Positions 1-10,928 of a DNA stretch of 21,600 nucleotides are shown here, piece by piece. Source of the stretch: Scedosporium boydii (lineage: Eukaryota > Ascomycota > Sordariomycetes > Microascales > Microascaceae); assembly GCA_002221725.1 (NCBI GenBank), contig NJFT01000372.1, positions 1 through 21,600 on the forward strand, in the 5' to 3' direction. Both the position numbers and the translations under genes were made by a program. Position 1 is the stretch's first letter. Each line of letters opens with the position of its first letter. Under the pieces are notes generated by a model. It did no database searches and was not told the origin of the DNA. It was given only the letters and a program-made list of their open reading frames with translations.

Positions 1-46
1 TTTTTTCGCTTGGAGGGGTTAGATGTCGAATACTGACTGGGCGTAG
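1..46 (+). other. 3' end of an intron of the transcription factor gene
   Basis: The stretch ends in a CTGAC branch-point-like motif (near 33-37) followed by TAG at 44-46. The reading frame that is open from 47 onward is closed here by that TAG. This fits the tail of an intron whose donor and upstream exon, expected to encode most of the zinc cluster, lie outside the window. Confidence 0.6.
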
Positions 47-1982
47 AAGCGATGTGAACACCTAGATTCTCAAAGCTCGTCTTCATCCGGCCCTTCACGG
101 TCGGGAGCAACCGAGGTTGACGGCCCAGCGCGCAGTACATCCAGAGCCTCGGGTTCCGGATCCACACGGGCCCGGCGCGCCACCGCCCAAGAAGGGGATC
201 GTGGACTCCTTGGTCCGCTTTCACTAACCCAGCCACGGGTATTAGTAGCCAATGAATTAAACTCGCACCCAGGAGATGCCCTTTCGAGCCCTGGGGATGA
301 CTCGCGCTTCGTTGGCAACTTGAACCCAGAGAGCACATTCTTAGCCGATGGTCCTAGGGCTGGTGAGGGCTACACGCAATCAGATCCTATTGGTGTTTGG
401 GTTTCCCGAAGAGGGCCTAGCGGTGGTGCGCCTTCTCTCGGGACACCTGCTACTTCGCAGGACTTGCCTCCCCTTCGGTCATTGCTGTCGGGCCATTCAA
501 TTGATAATTTCTTGAAACTGGTTCCTCCGGGCTCCCATTACGAGGGTCTCAAGGCTATATACTTGCGCGATATTCACAGAATGTTTCCCGCGATGGATTT
601 GACTACTCTAGAGAGATCAGAAAGCATCGTTTCGCAGACCCTTTCCAAGCAGGCGATATGCTTAGCTGCGGGAGCTCATCCAGATGCGAAAGCATTCTTG
701 ATAGTCAGCAGTGAATCGGGAAATCCCATGAGCTATTCCGACTTTGCGCACCAAATATCATCTGCCATGCGGGGCATCCTAAACGCAGGGCTTATCGTCG
801 ACAGAATTCAACTCATTCCGATACTAGTTATCCTCTCCCTCTACACGTACTCTTCCGAGGATCGCCACCTCTCCGCAGAACTGGCGGCTCTAGCGGTAAG
901 TCACACCCACACCGTCGGGCTTCACCATCAGACCCCCGGCACAAGAAGCGAGAACTCCGCGTATTTGGCGACACTGTTCTGTTGCGTTTGGGCACTGGAT
1001 CGCCTCAACGCGGCTTTCAATGGAAGGCCCGTCATGATGCATGAACGAGACTTTGGTCGCGATTTGCAGGTGTGCATCAGCCAGCAAGAGGCTTGCTTTC
1101 GCCTATTATTGGAAAATATATCCCTCCTGGACCGGGCAATTCAATTATATCGACCGCCTGCACTGGGTCTGCCAAATGAACTTATCCAGGAGCTTCCTAC
1201 CTTCGAAAGCCTGGTTGAGAAGGCTGAGGCTGCTGCCATCGATACTCGAGTGTTAGGTATGGAATGTCCAGATTTTACATAGCTGCCGCCATCTAGTCTC
1301 GACTTTTGTCTAACTCTGCTTAGCAACCCTCGAGCTCCTGTACCACGCTATTGTGATCTTATCGTGCAAAGCTCCGACCACATCGCTCCCATCCTCCTCA
1401 TCCTACATAAAGACACACCAACGTCTTTCGAGTGTCAGCATCACCACCATAGCAGAAGATATGGGGGACCTGCTCCCGAGGTTTACATTCTTGCCGTACG
1501 CCGTCTCCCTGTCATTAGGGGTTGCTTATCGTGAACTACGATCGAGCCGGATCCCCACATTACGAGCAAGGTCCTATCGACAGCTCCAGGAGAATTGCCA
1601 AATCCTCCGGAGCTTTGGAGAAATGTTTCGTCCGGCCCTAGTGATAGTTAATCTTGTCGACAGACTGACCCAAGAGATTGACAAAGTTAGACCCGATTCT
1701 CCTAGTTGTGTTCCAGAGCCGCAGGGGCCGCATGCGGCGACTTCGGCACCGGGGCTTGGCACGCCCCATCCAGCAGAGGCTCACTCTAGAGCTCCCGGCT
1801 CGCCTGGCCAAGGCGACACATCAGCTTCGTATGAAGCACTGATCCCTCCACCACCCGATACCTCTTTCCCCGAGGGTCTTGCTCGCATTGATTTGTTTGA
1901 ATATCTCAACGCTGACTTTGACCTTGGCGCGATCGATGCGGTTCTGGGAGACACCACGTACCCTTATTTTCCTCATTCTTGA
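47..1982 (+). CDS. Fungal Zn2Cys6-type transcription factor, 5' partial
   Basis: Two exons are visible, 47-1256 and 1324-1982. The 67-nt intron between them has a GTATGG donor, a CTAAC branch at about 1310-1314 and a TAG acceptor, and the join keeps one frame of 622 codons. The exon opens with KRCEHLD, which reads like the last cysteine of a Zn2Cys6 cluster, so the rest of the DNA-binding domain should be on an exon left of the window. A Ser/Arg/Gly-rich linker follows. From about 480 comes a region typical of the fungal-specific transcription factor middle domain: a CCVWALDRL segment, then a GRPVMMHERDF segment. The C-terminus is acidic and aromatic (DLFEYLNADFDLGAIDAVLG), like an activation segment. 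The target genes cannot be told from sequence. It converges on the FTA2-like gene, with 147 bp between the stops. Confidence 0.85.
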
Positions 1983-2129
1983 ACCCCACAGATACAGACC
2001 CAGATGTATATAAAATGCCACTGGAACTAGATCCCAGGATCGTGATGAGGGCGTATCAGGCTTATTATATACCGCCAACCTAGCCACGCTTTCAAGATGA
2101 GACAATATAACTAGTCCAGTACAACGCGG

Positions 2130-3058
2130 TTATTCGCCACCTCTGTCACGAGAACGCAACTTTCGACAATAGTCATCATTGCGCAAGGCCCTCACCCTCG
2201 TCCCAATGCCTTCTTCCTCTACCATATCGTCAAAATTGACCAAGTCCTCAATCCTGCATGCTGCCGCTTCCAATTTATCCACTTCATCTAAGGTGTCTAA
2301 TATACGGTGGGGCTCTGTCCATGACGACCCAAAATCAACGAGAAGCCCATCGCGGTAATTCTGCGAGCGAATGTCTTTATTGTAGATCTTCAATTTGTTC
2401 AGCTGGCGAATGTCCGCTAGGACCTTTCTCATATTCTTTGCGCAAATGCCTGTGTCGTTAGAGGCGATATCCTTCACAATCGCCCGCGCATGCTGCCCAC
2501 ATCCTAGAAGTTGTCGAGCCTCATCGTCTACATCGTCTTCTCCAAGGTCGACCCCTCTATCCCTGAGTGTTTGTAAATTTTCCTCCTGTAGTAGGAGGTA
2601 GCCGTGGCATGGGATGGCGATGCTTCGCTTCAATCGCCCTTTCTCCTGCTCTTCTTTGATCCGACCGTAGGCACGGCACTCTGCGTAGAAAGCATCGGTG
2701 TAGTAGACAGATTCTTGAAGTGTAATAGTATCCTCGAGTAGGGGCTCCCAGGACTGGAAGATCAACTCAGGATCTATGAATTTGAACTAGATAATAATCT
2801 TTAGTACAACTCCTGTTGAGAAAGTAATATATGGGAAGGTATTTGTACAATCTTTATAGCATATACACGAGACTCGATTCGCGCTTTGAAGACAAACGAC
2901 TGGTTTTTTGACTCCCCCGAGCGCTCTTCGTCGAGTCGTTCTAGCCATTCTATCGAAGCATTGGGGTGTTCAAATGCATGTAATTTTGAGCCTTCGCATG
3001 GAGGTAAGGGTTGGTTCGCAAACTTCCGCGATGATCGAGCTCGACGGTTCCCCATCAT
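2130..3058 (-). CDS. FTA2-like protein (kinetochore Sim4 complex subunit family) with kinase-like motifs
   Basis: Exon 1 runs 3058-2849 and exon 2 runs 2786-2130. The 62-nt intron has a GTACAA donor and a CTAG acceptor and gives a 288-residue protein. The join restores the segment VYAIKIFKFIDPELIF. The text matches the family annotated in fungi as Sim4 subunit FTA2 as I remember it: PPCEGSKLHAFEH near the N-terminus, FYAECRAYGRIKE in the middle, and FDDMVEEE plus RALRN near the end. Kinase-fold landmarks are visible: AIK with Lys69, a catalytic-loop-like Asp208-IRSQN213, and DFG at 221-223. The family is known as a kinetochore component in fission yeast. Eurotiales carry many such genes, so this copy may be a dispersed paralogue with another role. 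The start is the first of two adjacent ATGs, since no in-frame exon is obvious further up. Confidence 0.85.
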
Positions 3059-3504
3059 GGCGATCGCTGTGCTTTTCCAGGTTGATTTCGGCAGGGCACC
3101 ATGAGAGGAGAGGCCCTCCCTTTTCCGATGTGGTATTTGAGCGGCGGAAGATAAGTAGCTACTTTTGGCTTCCTCTTCCAGGCCAATCGTTCACCGGTTG
3201 GATAAGAGCCGGAAATACACGGGTATCCACGTTGTCCACGTCTTCGAGATGGTGGGGAGAAGGCGGGGTCGTAGCCATTCATTGAGCGCCGTCACTCAGT
3301 ATCAACGATTCCAATGTAGGTTGGTGCATAGCCTTCATTTCCGGTCACACACATACCCGAAGCTACGGGAGTGAGGTGGCGTTCACCCCGTGTCAATTGC
3401 GGGATATATCGAGGGGTCGGGCCGTGTTTTTAACTGAAAAGATCGCGCCGTTCTCTCGAAATACCTTCTCCTATGAGTTGGAGACAATCAGCTTGTTTGC
3501 GATC
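3059..3504. promoter_or_regulatory. Shared intergenic region between two divergent genes
   Basis: This 446-bp stretch separates the starts of the FTA2-like gene (minus) and the PD-(D/E)XK-like gene (plus), so it must hold both 5' UTRs and promoters. I see no clear TATA box, long repeat or credible extra exon. The small open frames here have no recognisable protein character. Confidence 0.4.
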
Positions 3505-4994
3505 ATGATGACGCGAGAGAAGGCAGAATCGATTTTAGAATTTCTAAGTGAAAAGAATCCTGATATCGAGTGTCCCGAACTTTCAGACACGAAGGCAACG
3601 AGCAACCCAAGGTATTACGCACCAAAGGAGTTACGGCAGTGGGATGAATTCAACTTCGACAGTCTGAAGACTATCTTTGGTGGTGAGCTGTTTAAAGAGG
3701 CTTGTAGGAAAACTACACGGCTTCCACACTACCCACACATTGTTCCCGAAGTGGACTGCTACGTTCATGATGAGAAGACTACAGTCAACATTTTTACGAA
3801 ATGGAATCATGTGATGGTCAACGCATCTCTTAGCCTTATAAAGGACAACTTCAACCCCTGTATGTGGACCGCCGGCAGCAGGAAGAAAGTGAGCAGACAA
3901 AAGCGAAACCCTGTCCTGTCTACGAACAGGAAACAGGGTCGGCGGAAACCTGGTCTCTTTGTTAATCGACTGAAGCCGGATGCTGGGGCCGTTTCCTTTG
4001 GGTCTGCAAAGAGCAGCTATGAATCACCGCCGCTCTCTGTGGAGAAACTTCCAAAGGATTACAAGGTGGCTTCAAAGTGGGATAGCTCCCGAGTAGTTGA
4101 GGAGGTGTTGAATCCGGAGAAGTTGAAGAGGAACTACCTCATGCCTATTCGACAGGTTTATACCTATTGCGTATTGTCGCAATGTCGTTATGGTTGCATT
4201 TTAACTACCAAGGAGGCTTTCATATTCCGAATCAAGCCCAGAAGAGCGCCAGGAGGTAACCGCCTTCCCACAGGAGTGTTGTTAGCCCTCGAACTTTTGG
4301 CAGCTGACACAGTCTAGACTTTTCTAACCGTTCTTCCGGCTCGCCTTCGCTCAGGAAGCAGTTGACGACCAACGGGCTCTTAGAATTCGTCACTGTTCCA
4401 TGGTCCAACTACAACAAAAGTGACATCAACAACTACGACAACTTGACTATGAACCTAGCATTATGGTTTATCCACGTTTTGGCGGGCAATAACCACAAAG
4501 TCGACTGGGAATATCCGGGCCTTCGTGAAGAATCGTCCAAAGCCAAAATTCCGGCTCGTAATTCTCCACCTCTACTAGTTGAAGAAAACGCAGCATGTGA
4601 CAGCGAACCTCCAGAGTCAGAAGCTCTATCGTCACCAAACGTTAGTTTCTCCGCGCGGAAGCGGAAGTGGATAAGGGAAGCAGCGGACCCTATTCAACTG
4701 TCATTCTCTTATGACCCCCAGTTTTCCCGAGAGGTATGACTCTTCTTCCCAGCTCTTCAACTATATATGTGCTAACAGTAGAGGTGAATCACGAAGGCAA
4801 CAGACTCTTCCCTCGGCAGCAGCAATCAGGAGTATGAGGATGCATTTGAGGAGATGCCCCAACTTAGTGTTGAACATGACTCGTCTGGAACCGGTGTAGG
4901 AGACAAAGAAACGAAGCTACGGAGATCTAAACGCCTGCGGCGAGGGAAATATCAACAGACAAGTGCTGACGGCCCTCGAATGACAAGAAGTTGA
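3505..4994 (+). CDS. Uncharacterised fungal protein with PD-(D/E)XK nuclease-fold motifs
   Basis: Three exons are proposed: 3505-4280, 4355-4733 and 4797-4994, giving 450 residues. Intron 1 has donor GTTAGC and a CTAAC branch. Intron 2 has donor GTATGA, a CTAAC branch at 4772-4776 and an AAG acceptor. The first ATG of an adjacent pair is used; the frame is open upstream but has no earlier ATG. I recognise a recurrent Eurotiales family with no named function. It carries Pro158-Asp159, then Asp185-Tyr186-Lys187, then Gln217-x3-Tyr221 followed by CRYGCILTTKEAFIFRI. That order (PD, DxK, QxxxY, then a strand pair) is the PD-(D/E)XK pattern. Exon 2 adds GLLEFVTVPW and LTMNLALWFIHVLAG. Exon 3 is a charged tail with KLRRSKRLRRGK, a likely nuclear localisation signal. 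The donor of intron 1 is the least certain point; a GTAACC donor at 4256 is out of phase. Confidence 0.65.
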
Positions 4995-5606
4995 GTTGAA
5001 GAAAAGGCTGCCACATGTAAGAGTTCATTCATTCTAGTGTGGTAGACTGGTGGTATCAAGTATCAGGTGCAAGGTGCTGCTACTATCCTGGAGAACGGAA
5101 TTCCCTGCATACCACCGCTGAGACGCATAGCGAAGGAGGGCTGAGTGTTTGTTGACTTGTTCATCTAATGGCAGGTCTCTTTCTCTTCGGCGTCAACTCC
5201 GCACGGCGCAATAAAGAAATTGGGTTCAAACCCTTGAGGTGACCCAAGGGGAAGCAGTAGAACAGTCTCAAGCCCCACGGTCGATACGCTTCTGACTATT
5301 GGTCCCCTTCGGATGGAAGAATTCGTCCAGCATTGTAGCCATGTCTAGGTTATCCTCTCGATGATTCCCCGTGCCTTCGGGGTAGACGAGCTGTAAGGGC
5401 CCATTATCTATAGTACGCAAACCGCGAGAGAGGATCGGGTTTGGAAGGAGAAGAATACTCACAGGTCAACCATCCGTTAGAAGTGTCATTACTTTGTCAG
5501 GGACCGCAATCAAATAATTAGGCGCAAATGAGAAATGTTGCGCGAAAAGAGACAGTTTTATTTCTCTGGGTGACGAAGAATATCAATTCTCAAGATTCAT
5601 TGTCTC
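4995..5606. other. Intergenic region between convergent genes
   Basis: About 610 bp lie between the stop codons of the PD-(D/E)XK-like gene and the HerA-like gene, so this should hold both 3' UTRs. A 64-codon minus-strand frame at 5462-5268 has a passable composition, but I do not recognise it and find no splice support for it. No repeat or RNA gene was seen. Confidence 0.4.
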
Positions 5607-7273
5607 TCATCCGGCCATGACGCTTCTGCCCCCATCAGCAGTAACACGATGCCGAACCCGCACTTTCATTATGCCGGTGCCTAGGTATACGGCCTGCCAG
5701 TTGGGACCATTCCCAGCTGTAGCCACGACGGCGCCTGGAGAGAATAGGAGGGCTTCCCCCGTCCTCAAATTCACCACTGCTGGGAACAGCTCAGACGGCG
5801 AGATAGACCGATACCTATGTAGAGCGGTATTGGAACCTCCCGAGGCTTGCTTCTGGTCCTGGCCGTCGAGTTCGTGGTTGAACGCACCAGCAAGGTGCCC
5901 TCGGAGAGCATGGAACCAATCGGGAGATGTAAACTTATGGACAATAGTGATGCTACATAGATCCAAAAGGCGGCGCGATATCGTCGGTTCCTGCGTCGAA
6001 ATAACCACGCGGGCGCCAAGATGGCGCTGCAGGCGAATGGTAGACAGGAGCGTTTCCGTGAACTCGTCGCTTTCCAGACTATCGTTCATGTATTTGTGCG
6101 CTTCGTCCAGTGCCACAACCCGCCCTAAATTTGTTTCCTGTTCCAGAAATAGACCGAGGCAGATGTTGAAGAGAGCACAGGCGATCTCGGCGGTTACGCA
6201 AGGGCACGATAAATCGACTACCGTTAGCTGTCCGCTCTACATCGCCCACGTCAGCAATGGTAAAAGCAGCCTCACAGGGGCGAACTCACAACCGGCCTCC
6301 ATTCTGTTGCCTTCTCATCCTCGGATGGTTGCGCTTTTTGATTCCCCTTTTTTGCTTTGCCCTGCTTCTCAGCAACTCGAGGATTTGTTTTCGGTTGAGC
6401 CAGAAAGCTCTCCAGCGCGTCTAATCTCTGTCTGAGCGGGACTAGTTGTGCTTCAGTTAGTTTCTCTGCATTTAGAGCCTTCTTAAATGCCCCATAGTTG
6501 AATCGTTTTCCTTCCCGTTGCTCCTGAAGTCTCATCTCCCGTAAAACCTTCGTTACTACTGTGATATACAATGGCGCTCGGCCATTCGAACCGGGGCTAA
6601 CTGCCATCAAGTCTAACATTCGCTTCGTGTTGAGGTCAGTTTCGGCAAAGTGAAGTGGTTGAATCAAGACGTTCGGTAGGTGTTTGTATATTTTCTTCCA
6701 TCGAGTTAGTTGCTGATTATTTTGCGCCGATCCAAATGCCAAAGGACGTACCTTGATATTCATCAGGTTAGTTGGGGCACAGAGAATTCGAACTCGAATG
6801 TCCTTGTGCGATGACAAGTACGCTGCCTCACAAGGGTGTCCTCCCGAATCCGAAATAGTCGTGTCATAATGAAAGACCAAGCCAGATAGTGGTCGAGGCA
6901 GCACGTTTGCTTCGGACTTGACGAGGCAATTCTCCAGCAGCGTCGCCAAAGTATGGCTTTTCCCGGATCTCTGACTTCCGCAAATGAAGACGCTCGATGG
7001 AGCGGCAACATTGTAGAAGACTCGAGCGTCTCCGTCCGGGGCTACGCTTTCCGAGATATCACGAGCCAGTAGTCCATACTGAATTAAAGCCTCATGAGGG
7101 CTGGATTTCTGTTTTCCGGTGTTTTCAACAGAGTTTCCCACGCTCCCGGTAAAAATCGGCGAAGTTGAGACGTTTTGAAGCTCTCCAGATTCGGACGGAA
7201 GACTAAGCAACCTCATGTGTACCCCCAAACCCTGAGCTTGAAACGCGCATGAGCTCTTGTTTTTCTTCTTCAT
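5607..7273 (-). CDS. HerA/DUF87-like P-loop ATPase
   Basis: Exon 1 runs 7273-6290 and exon 2 runs 6227-5607. The 62-nt intron has a strong GTGAGT donor, a CTGAC branch and a CAG acceptor, and the product is 534 residues. Walker A is GSQRSGKS at 99-106. Walker B is RVVALDEAHKY with Asp369-Glu370. An STQEP segment, where HerA/FtsK-type ATPases carry a Q-containing sensor motif, follows in VVISTQEPTISRRLLDLC. After the splice the protein reads LTVVDLSCP, a core strand typical of this fungal family. A Lys-rich insert (about 300-321) lies just before the intron. The C-terminus RVTADGGRSVMAG looks complete. Prokaryotic relatives of this ASCE group pump DNA or drive nucleases; the fungal proteins are uncharacterised. 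The start context AAAATGA is good. Another branch of the ASCE ATPases is possible, but the ATPase assignment itself is firm. Confidence 0.8.
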
Positions 7274-9288
7274 TTTCCAAAGTTAAGGCAAGCTGTGAAA
7301 TCGTCTGGATCGTGAGTTCTGCGTCGCGTAGAAGCCTGGGACGATGCAAATTTCGTTCGACATGAAATCTGCTGAACGAGGATGAACCGCGGACCTCCGA
7401 GTGATGGGTTTATGGTTTTTTGCAGTTATTATGGGCTACAAAGAAAGTGGTGGTGCGGCGACAGAAGCGGTCGTCACCACTTCCCATTGGCATGGTGAAA
7501 GAAAGAAAAGGAAGAAAAAGCAATCATAAAAAGCATCTCAAGTGTTTGTAAGACTTGGACTCAGCTTAGATCGCGAATACGAGCGATGCAGACGCATTAG
7601 GGAGGCAGACAGTCATGAGCGGCAGCTGAGCATATCGAGGCTACTGATCGGGCAGAAAGAGCTGGAATGGAATGGTCGACGCTGGGGGAAAGAGCACGCA
7701 TCTTGTGATGGCTGCGAAACGAGATGGCTATCTCTTATTATCTTGCCTCTGCTTCCTAGCGGTGTCTGACAGTACTTGACTCCGGCCTATTATGGTTTGG
7801 AGAGTGCTATTAGGTTCTCTTGGAGAATTGCCTGCTGCAGGCGTAATTTCAGAGCATTTCAGAGTCTCGCTTTCGTTACTGTCACTTGCAGTAGATGAAG
7901 CAAAGGCGCTGGCGGGCGCAAGTTTGCCCCACTGTTTGCTCTTGAGATCTCGTATTCACCTTTCTACTAGTAAATGAAAGTGTTTTACTATGGCGGCGAG
8001 CGCCACGTCAAGACGTACCCAGCTCTCAAGTGTGTGTTCTTGCTGGTAGCTCCGTCGTCATCATTGCTGGACCCGACCGGGGTCGGAAATGTTGAGATGC
8101 CGCAGGCCAACCTGGCTCCATTCCGGAGCTGAATCAGAGCGCGAAGGGCACTGCCCTATCCTCGCACCAAAGAACGGCCATTTTAGGCCCATACGTCACC
8201 CTGGTTTTCCGAGCATCGATAGAGCTTAGTTTCAGTTCGTTGAGAAACCTACCAGATCAGATCAGCCACTGCCCCCCAAAATCCAGTTCTAGCATCTGGC
8301 ACAAGCTAGCCACTTGACCGAGGACCCGAAAGGCGTCCTTCAATATTTCAGTAAGGGTCGCTGGCTTGGAAATATTGGGCAGTTCGGCAAGACCAACCAC
8401 TGAAAATGAGGGGCCTTGACCCCGGACCCGTGCCTGAGTTATTGGTGGGAAACATAGAGGAGATTTTGTATTCACGTTTGTTTGTAGTTTGGTGACTGGG
8501 TCATATCGAGAGTCTGGGATGATGCTGCGTCTTGTTCACGATCATTTATCTTAGTCCGTACCTCTCGCCCGGGCTTTCCCCTTCTCCTCAACGGGAAGTA
8601 GCGATTTCCCAGCCAGGTGAGTCGTCAGCAGAAGGGGTGAAGCCATCTAATCTTTGGAAATATGAGACGGTCTCATAAGCGCGGACCGAAATCATGGCCT
8701 AGTATTTTCCTCTATCGAAATCATTGGATAAATCTCAAGCAGGGCATAGCGAGCAGTAATAGTTGAGATTGGTGACGAAGCTGAGGTTTTGGAAATTGGA
8801 GAACCTATCGCCACGCACCTACAATCGTGCTGTTCAGACATAGCCCACCTCTTTACTGTGTGATGGCCAGGCACCCTCTTGTATCGGCGGATCTGTCACT
8901 AGCATCTGAATTAACGTTTGATTCTAGATCGATGCCAAACGAGGATGAGCGGAAACTTCCGTTTTAGGAAATGCCATGGTGAGAGAATTTCTCATTTGGG
9001 AAATCCTCCGATATATCTGAGCCGCGTGCCAGCCAAGTCGTCATAAACGTTTCCTGAAAGCAGTAGTCTGATAATCAAGGTCCGAATTCTTTGACGAATT
9101 GCCGAATTGGAGGTTTCCATTAGAGGAAAACCCGCAAGTCAATGGGTCGATGCTTGTGTGACGGAGAGAAGCTGCAGAGTATTAAAGAGGAGGCAAGAAA
9201 GAAAATGAGGGCTTGGGAATAGCAAGCCGAGTTAAGTCTTTGTTTCTCCGATAAAATATACCAAAGTTTTGTTGCATTCTTTGAAAAC
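7274..9288. other. 2-kb stretch without a recognisable gene, between divergent genes
   Basis: The left part should be the promoter and 5' UTR of the HerA-like gene, and the right part that of the DUF1479 gene. A purine-rich run lies at about 7496-7518. Short open frames exist (7542-7769 and 7792-7977 plus; 8475-8257 and 8874-8692 minus), but none shows family motifs or splice-linked partners. Two short perfect dyads are listed separately. A degraded gene or an unannotated non-coding transcript cannot be excluded. Confidence 0.4.
8661..8677. repeat. Perfect 17-nt palindrome
   Basis: TATGAGAC and GTCTCATA flank a single G. It sits in the gene-free stretch about 610 bp upstream of the DUF1479 start. 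A palindrome this long is only mildly unexpected by chance in a window of this size, so any binding-site role is open. Confidence 0.5.
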
Positions 9289-10928
9289 ATGCCTAGAATC
9301 CCAGCCAGAGCTCTATGCGGCGCTATGGGCCTCCATATTCCCAAGTCTCATCACAGGGCAATCTCAGGCGCTCAACCACAAGCAGCCGAGAAGAAAGAAG
9401 GCGATATCTCATCAATATTTGTATCCTTGTCCGGCGGAGCCCAGAAGCCTCTACCAGAGCGCTTCCGGTATCTGAAGTCCTCACTTGTTTCTGGAAAGGA
9501 AGACCAGGTCGTGGCGAGTTGGAACAGACTACTCGAAGGATTGGCATCCGAAAACGACTCTATCGCGGCTCGAAAATCCGCCATCATCCCTTCAATCGAG
9601 TTTAACAATCTTGAAAGTGAGATTGAGAGACTGAAGCCCGAGATACAAAGGCGCGGCGCAGCCGTTATCCGCGGAGTTATCCCTGAGGCCGAGGCACAAG
9701 CGTACAAGTTTGAGATTGAAGGATATGTGAAAAAGAATCCACATACACGAGGTGAGAGGCCCCATCAGACTAGCAAAACATGACCTGCCAGGACGTTTCC
9801 ACAATTAACGGAATTGAACATCAGCCTTCCCGGCCCATGACCCACAAGTTTACGAGTTATACTGGTCAGAGCCACAGCTGAAGGCTCGCGCACATCCAAA
9901 CCTACTCGCTACGCAACGGACGCTCATGCAGACGCTGTGGCGTAGCTCTTGCCCAGATACGCCCATCTCTTTATCACAGCCCCTCTCGTATGCAGACCGC
10001 CTCCGTATCCGACAACCCGGGGACGCCACCTTTGCCCTCGGACCCCACGTCGATGGGGGCAGCGTGGAGAGGTGGGAACGGAACGGCTACGGAGTCGAGG
10101 GTATATACGACCACATATTCGAGGGCGAGTGGGAGCGGTATGATCCTTGGGATGCCGCACCCAGAGTGGCAGTTGTCAGCGACTTGTACAACGGTGCCGG
10201 GGCTTGTTCCATGTTCCGCATGTTCCAGGGTTGGCTGAGCTTGAGCGTATGCGGGCCAGAACAGGGGACATTGCTCGTCTATCCTGCCCTCAAGATGGCC
10301 ACGGCGTACATGCTTCTTCGACCGTTTTTCCGGCCCATAAGGAAGGCAGAGGAAACCGACTCTGAAAGGTTCTTGGCCGTAGAGAATTGGGCGTTCACTG
10401 GCGGAGAAGAGATGACTAGTGAGCTCCATGGCGCAACTCCCGGCCATGCCCAAGAGCTTAATGACGCACTTCATCCTCACTTGGAGCTTTCGAGGACTAT
10501 GGTCCACATGCCCGAGGTGAGGCCCGGTGACTTCGTCATCTGGCATTGCGATGGTATGTTTCTTGAGCCAGATACCTCTACAGCGCACATTGTACTAATA
10601 ACGGAACTTATAAGGCATCCATTCGGTTGACAAGGTACACTCGGGGAAATCGGATTCAAGTGTGCTGTATATTCCGGTATGCCCGACAACCGAGATAAAT
10701 GCCAAGTACTTGGCGCGCCAAAGGGAGGCTTTTATCAATGGAACACCGGGTCCGGACTTTCCGGGTGGGAAAGGAGAATCTGACCATCTAGGCCGACCCG
10801 GACCGAGCTTCATTGAAGAAAGGGCCGGAAGGCAGGCGATGGGATTGGACAGCCTTGAAGAAGATTTAAATGATCTTCCAGGAGCACAGGAGGCAGTTGC
10901 GCGGGCAAATTCCATTTTGGGATGGTAG
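9289..10928 (+). CDS. DUF1479 family protein, putative Fe(II)/2-oxoglutarate-dependent oxygenase
   Basis: Three exons, 9289-9751, 9825-10553 and 10615-10928, give 501 residues. Intron 1 is 73 nt with a GTGAGA donor; its join yields NPHTRAFPAHDPQVYELYWS. Intron 2 is 61 nt with a GTATGT donor and a TACTAATAAC branch; its join yields FVIWHCDGIHSV. The protein matches the DUF1479 family (E. coli YbiU is a member) from KKEGDISSIFVSLSG onward. The likely metal ligands are His229-x-Asp231 in LGPHVDGGS and a distal His at 395 or 400 in WHCDGIHSV. The fold belongs with cupin-like 2OG oxygenases; the substrate is unknown. The first 30 or so residues are Ala/Arg/His-rich and weakly resemble a mitochondrial presequence. 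The ATG at 9289 is the first in frame. No neighbour suggests a pathway. Confidence 0.88.

Noticed and set aside
3055..3282. Possible upstream exon of the FTA2-like gene
   Set aside because: The Arg/Pro-rich translation does not resemble the family's N-terminus, and the chosen ATG already gives a full-length protein.
5220..5232. GGGTTCAAACCC-like string resembling a tRNA T-arm
   Set aside because: No matching acceptor, D or anticodon stems can be laid out upstream, and the arm is not properly base-paired.
5617..6435. 272-codon plus-strand open frame
   Set aside because: It is antisense to the HerA-like gene, whose own frame shows Walker motifs and a correct intron. The plus-strand translation has no family character.
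9974..10588. 204-codon minus-strand open frame
   Set aside because: It lies opposite the DUF1479 core exon and is explained as its shadow.
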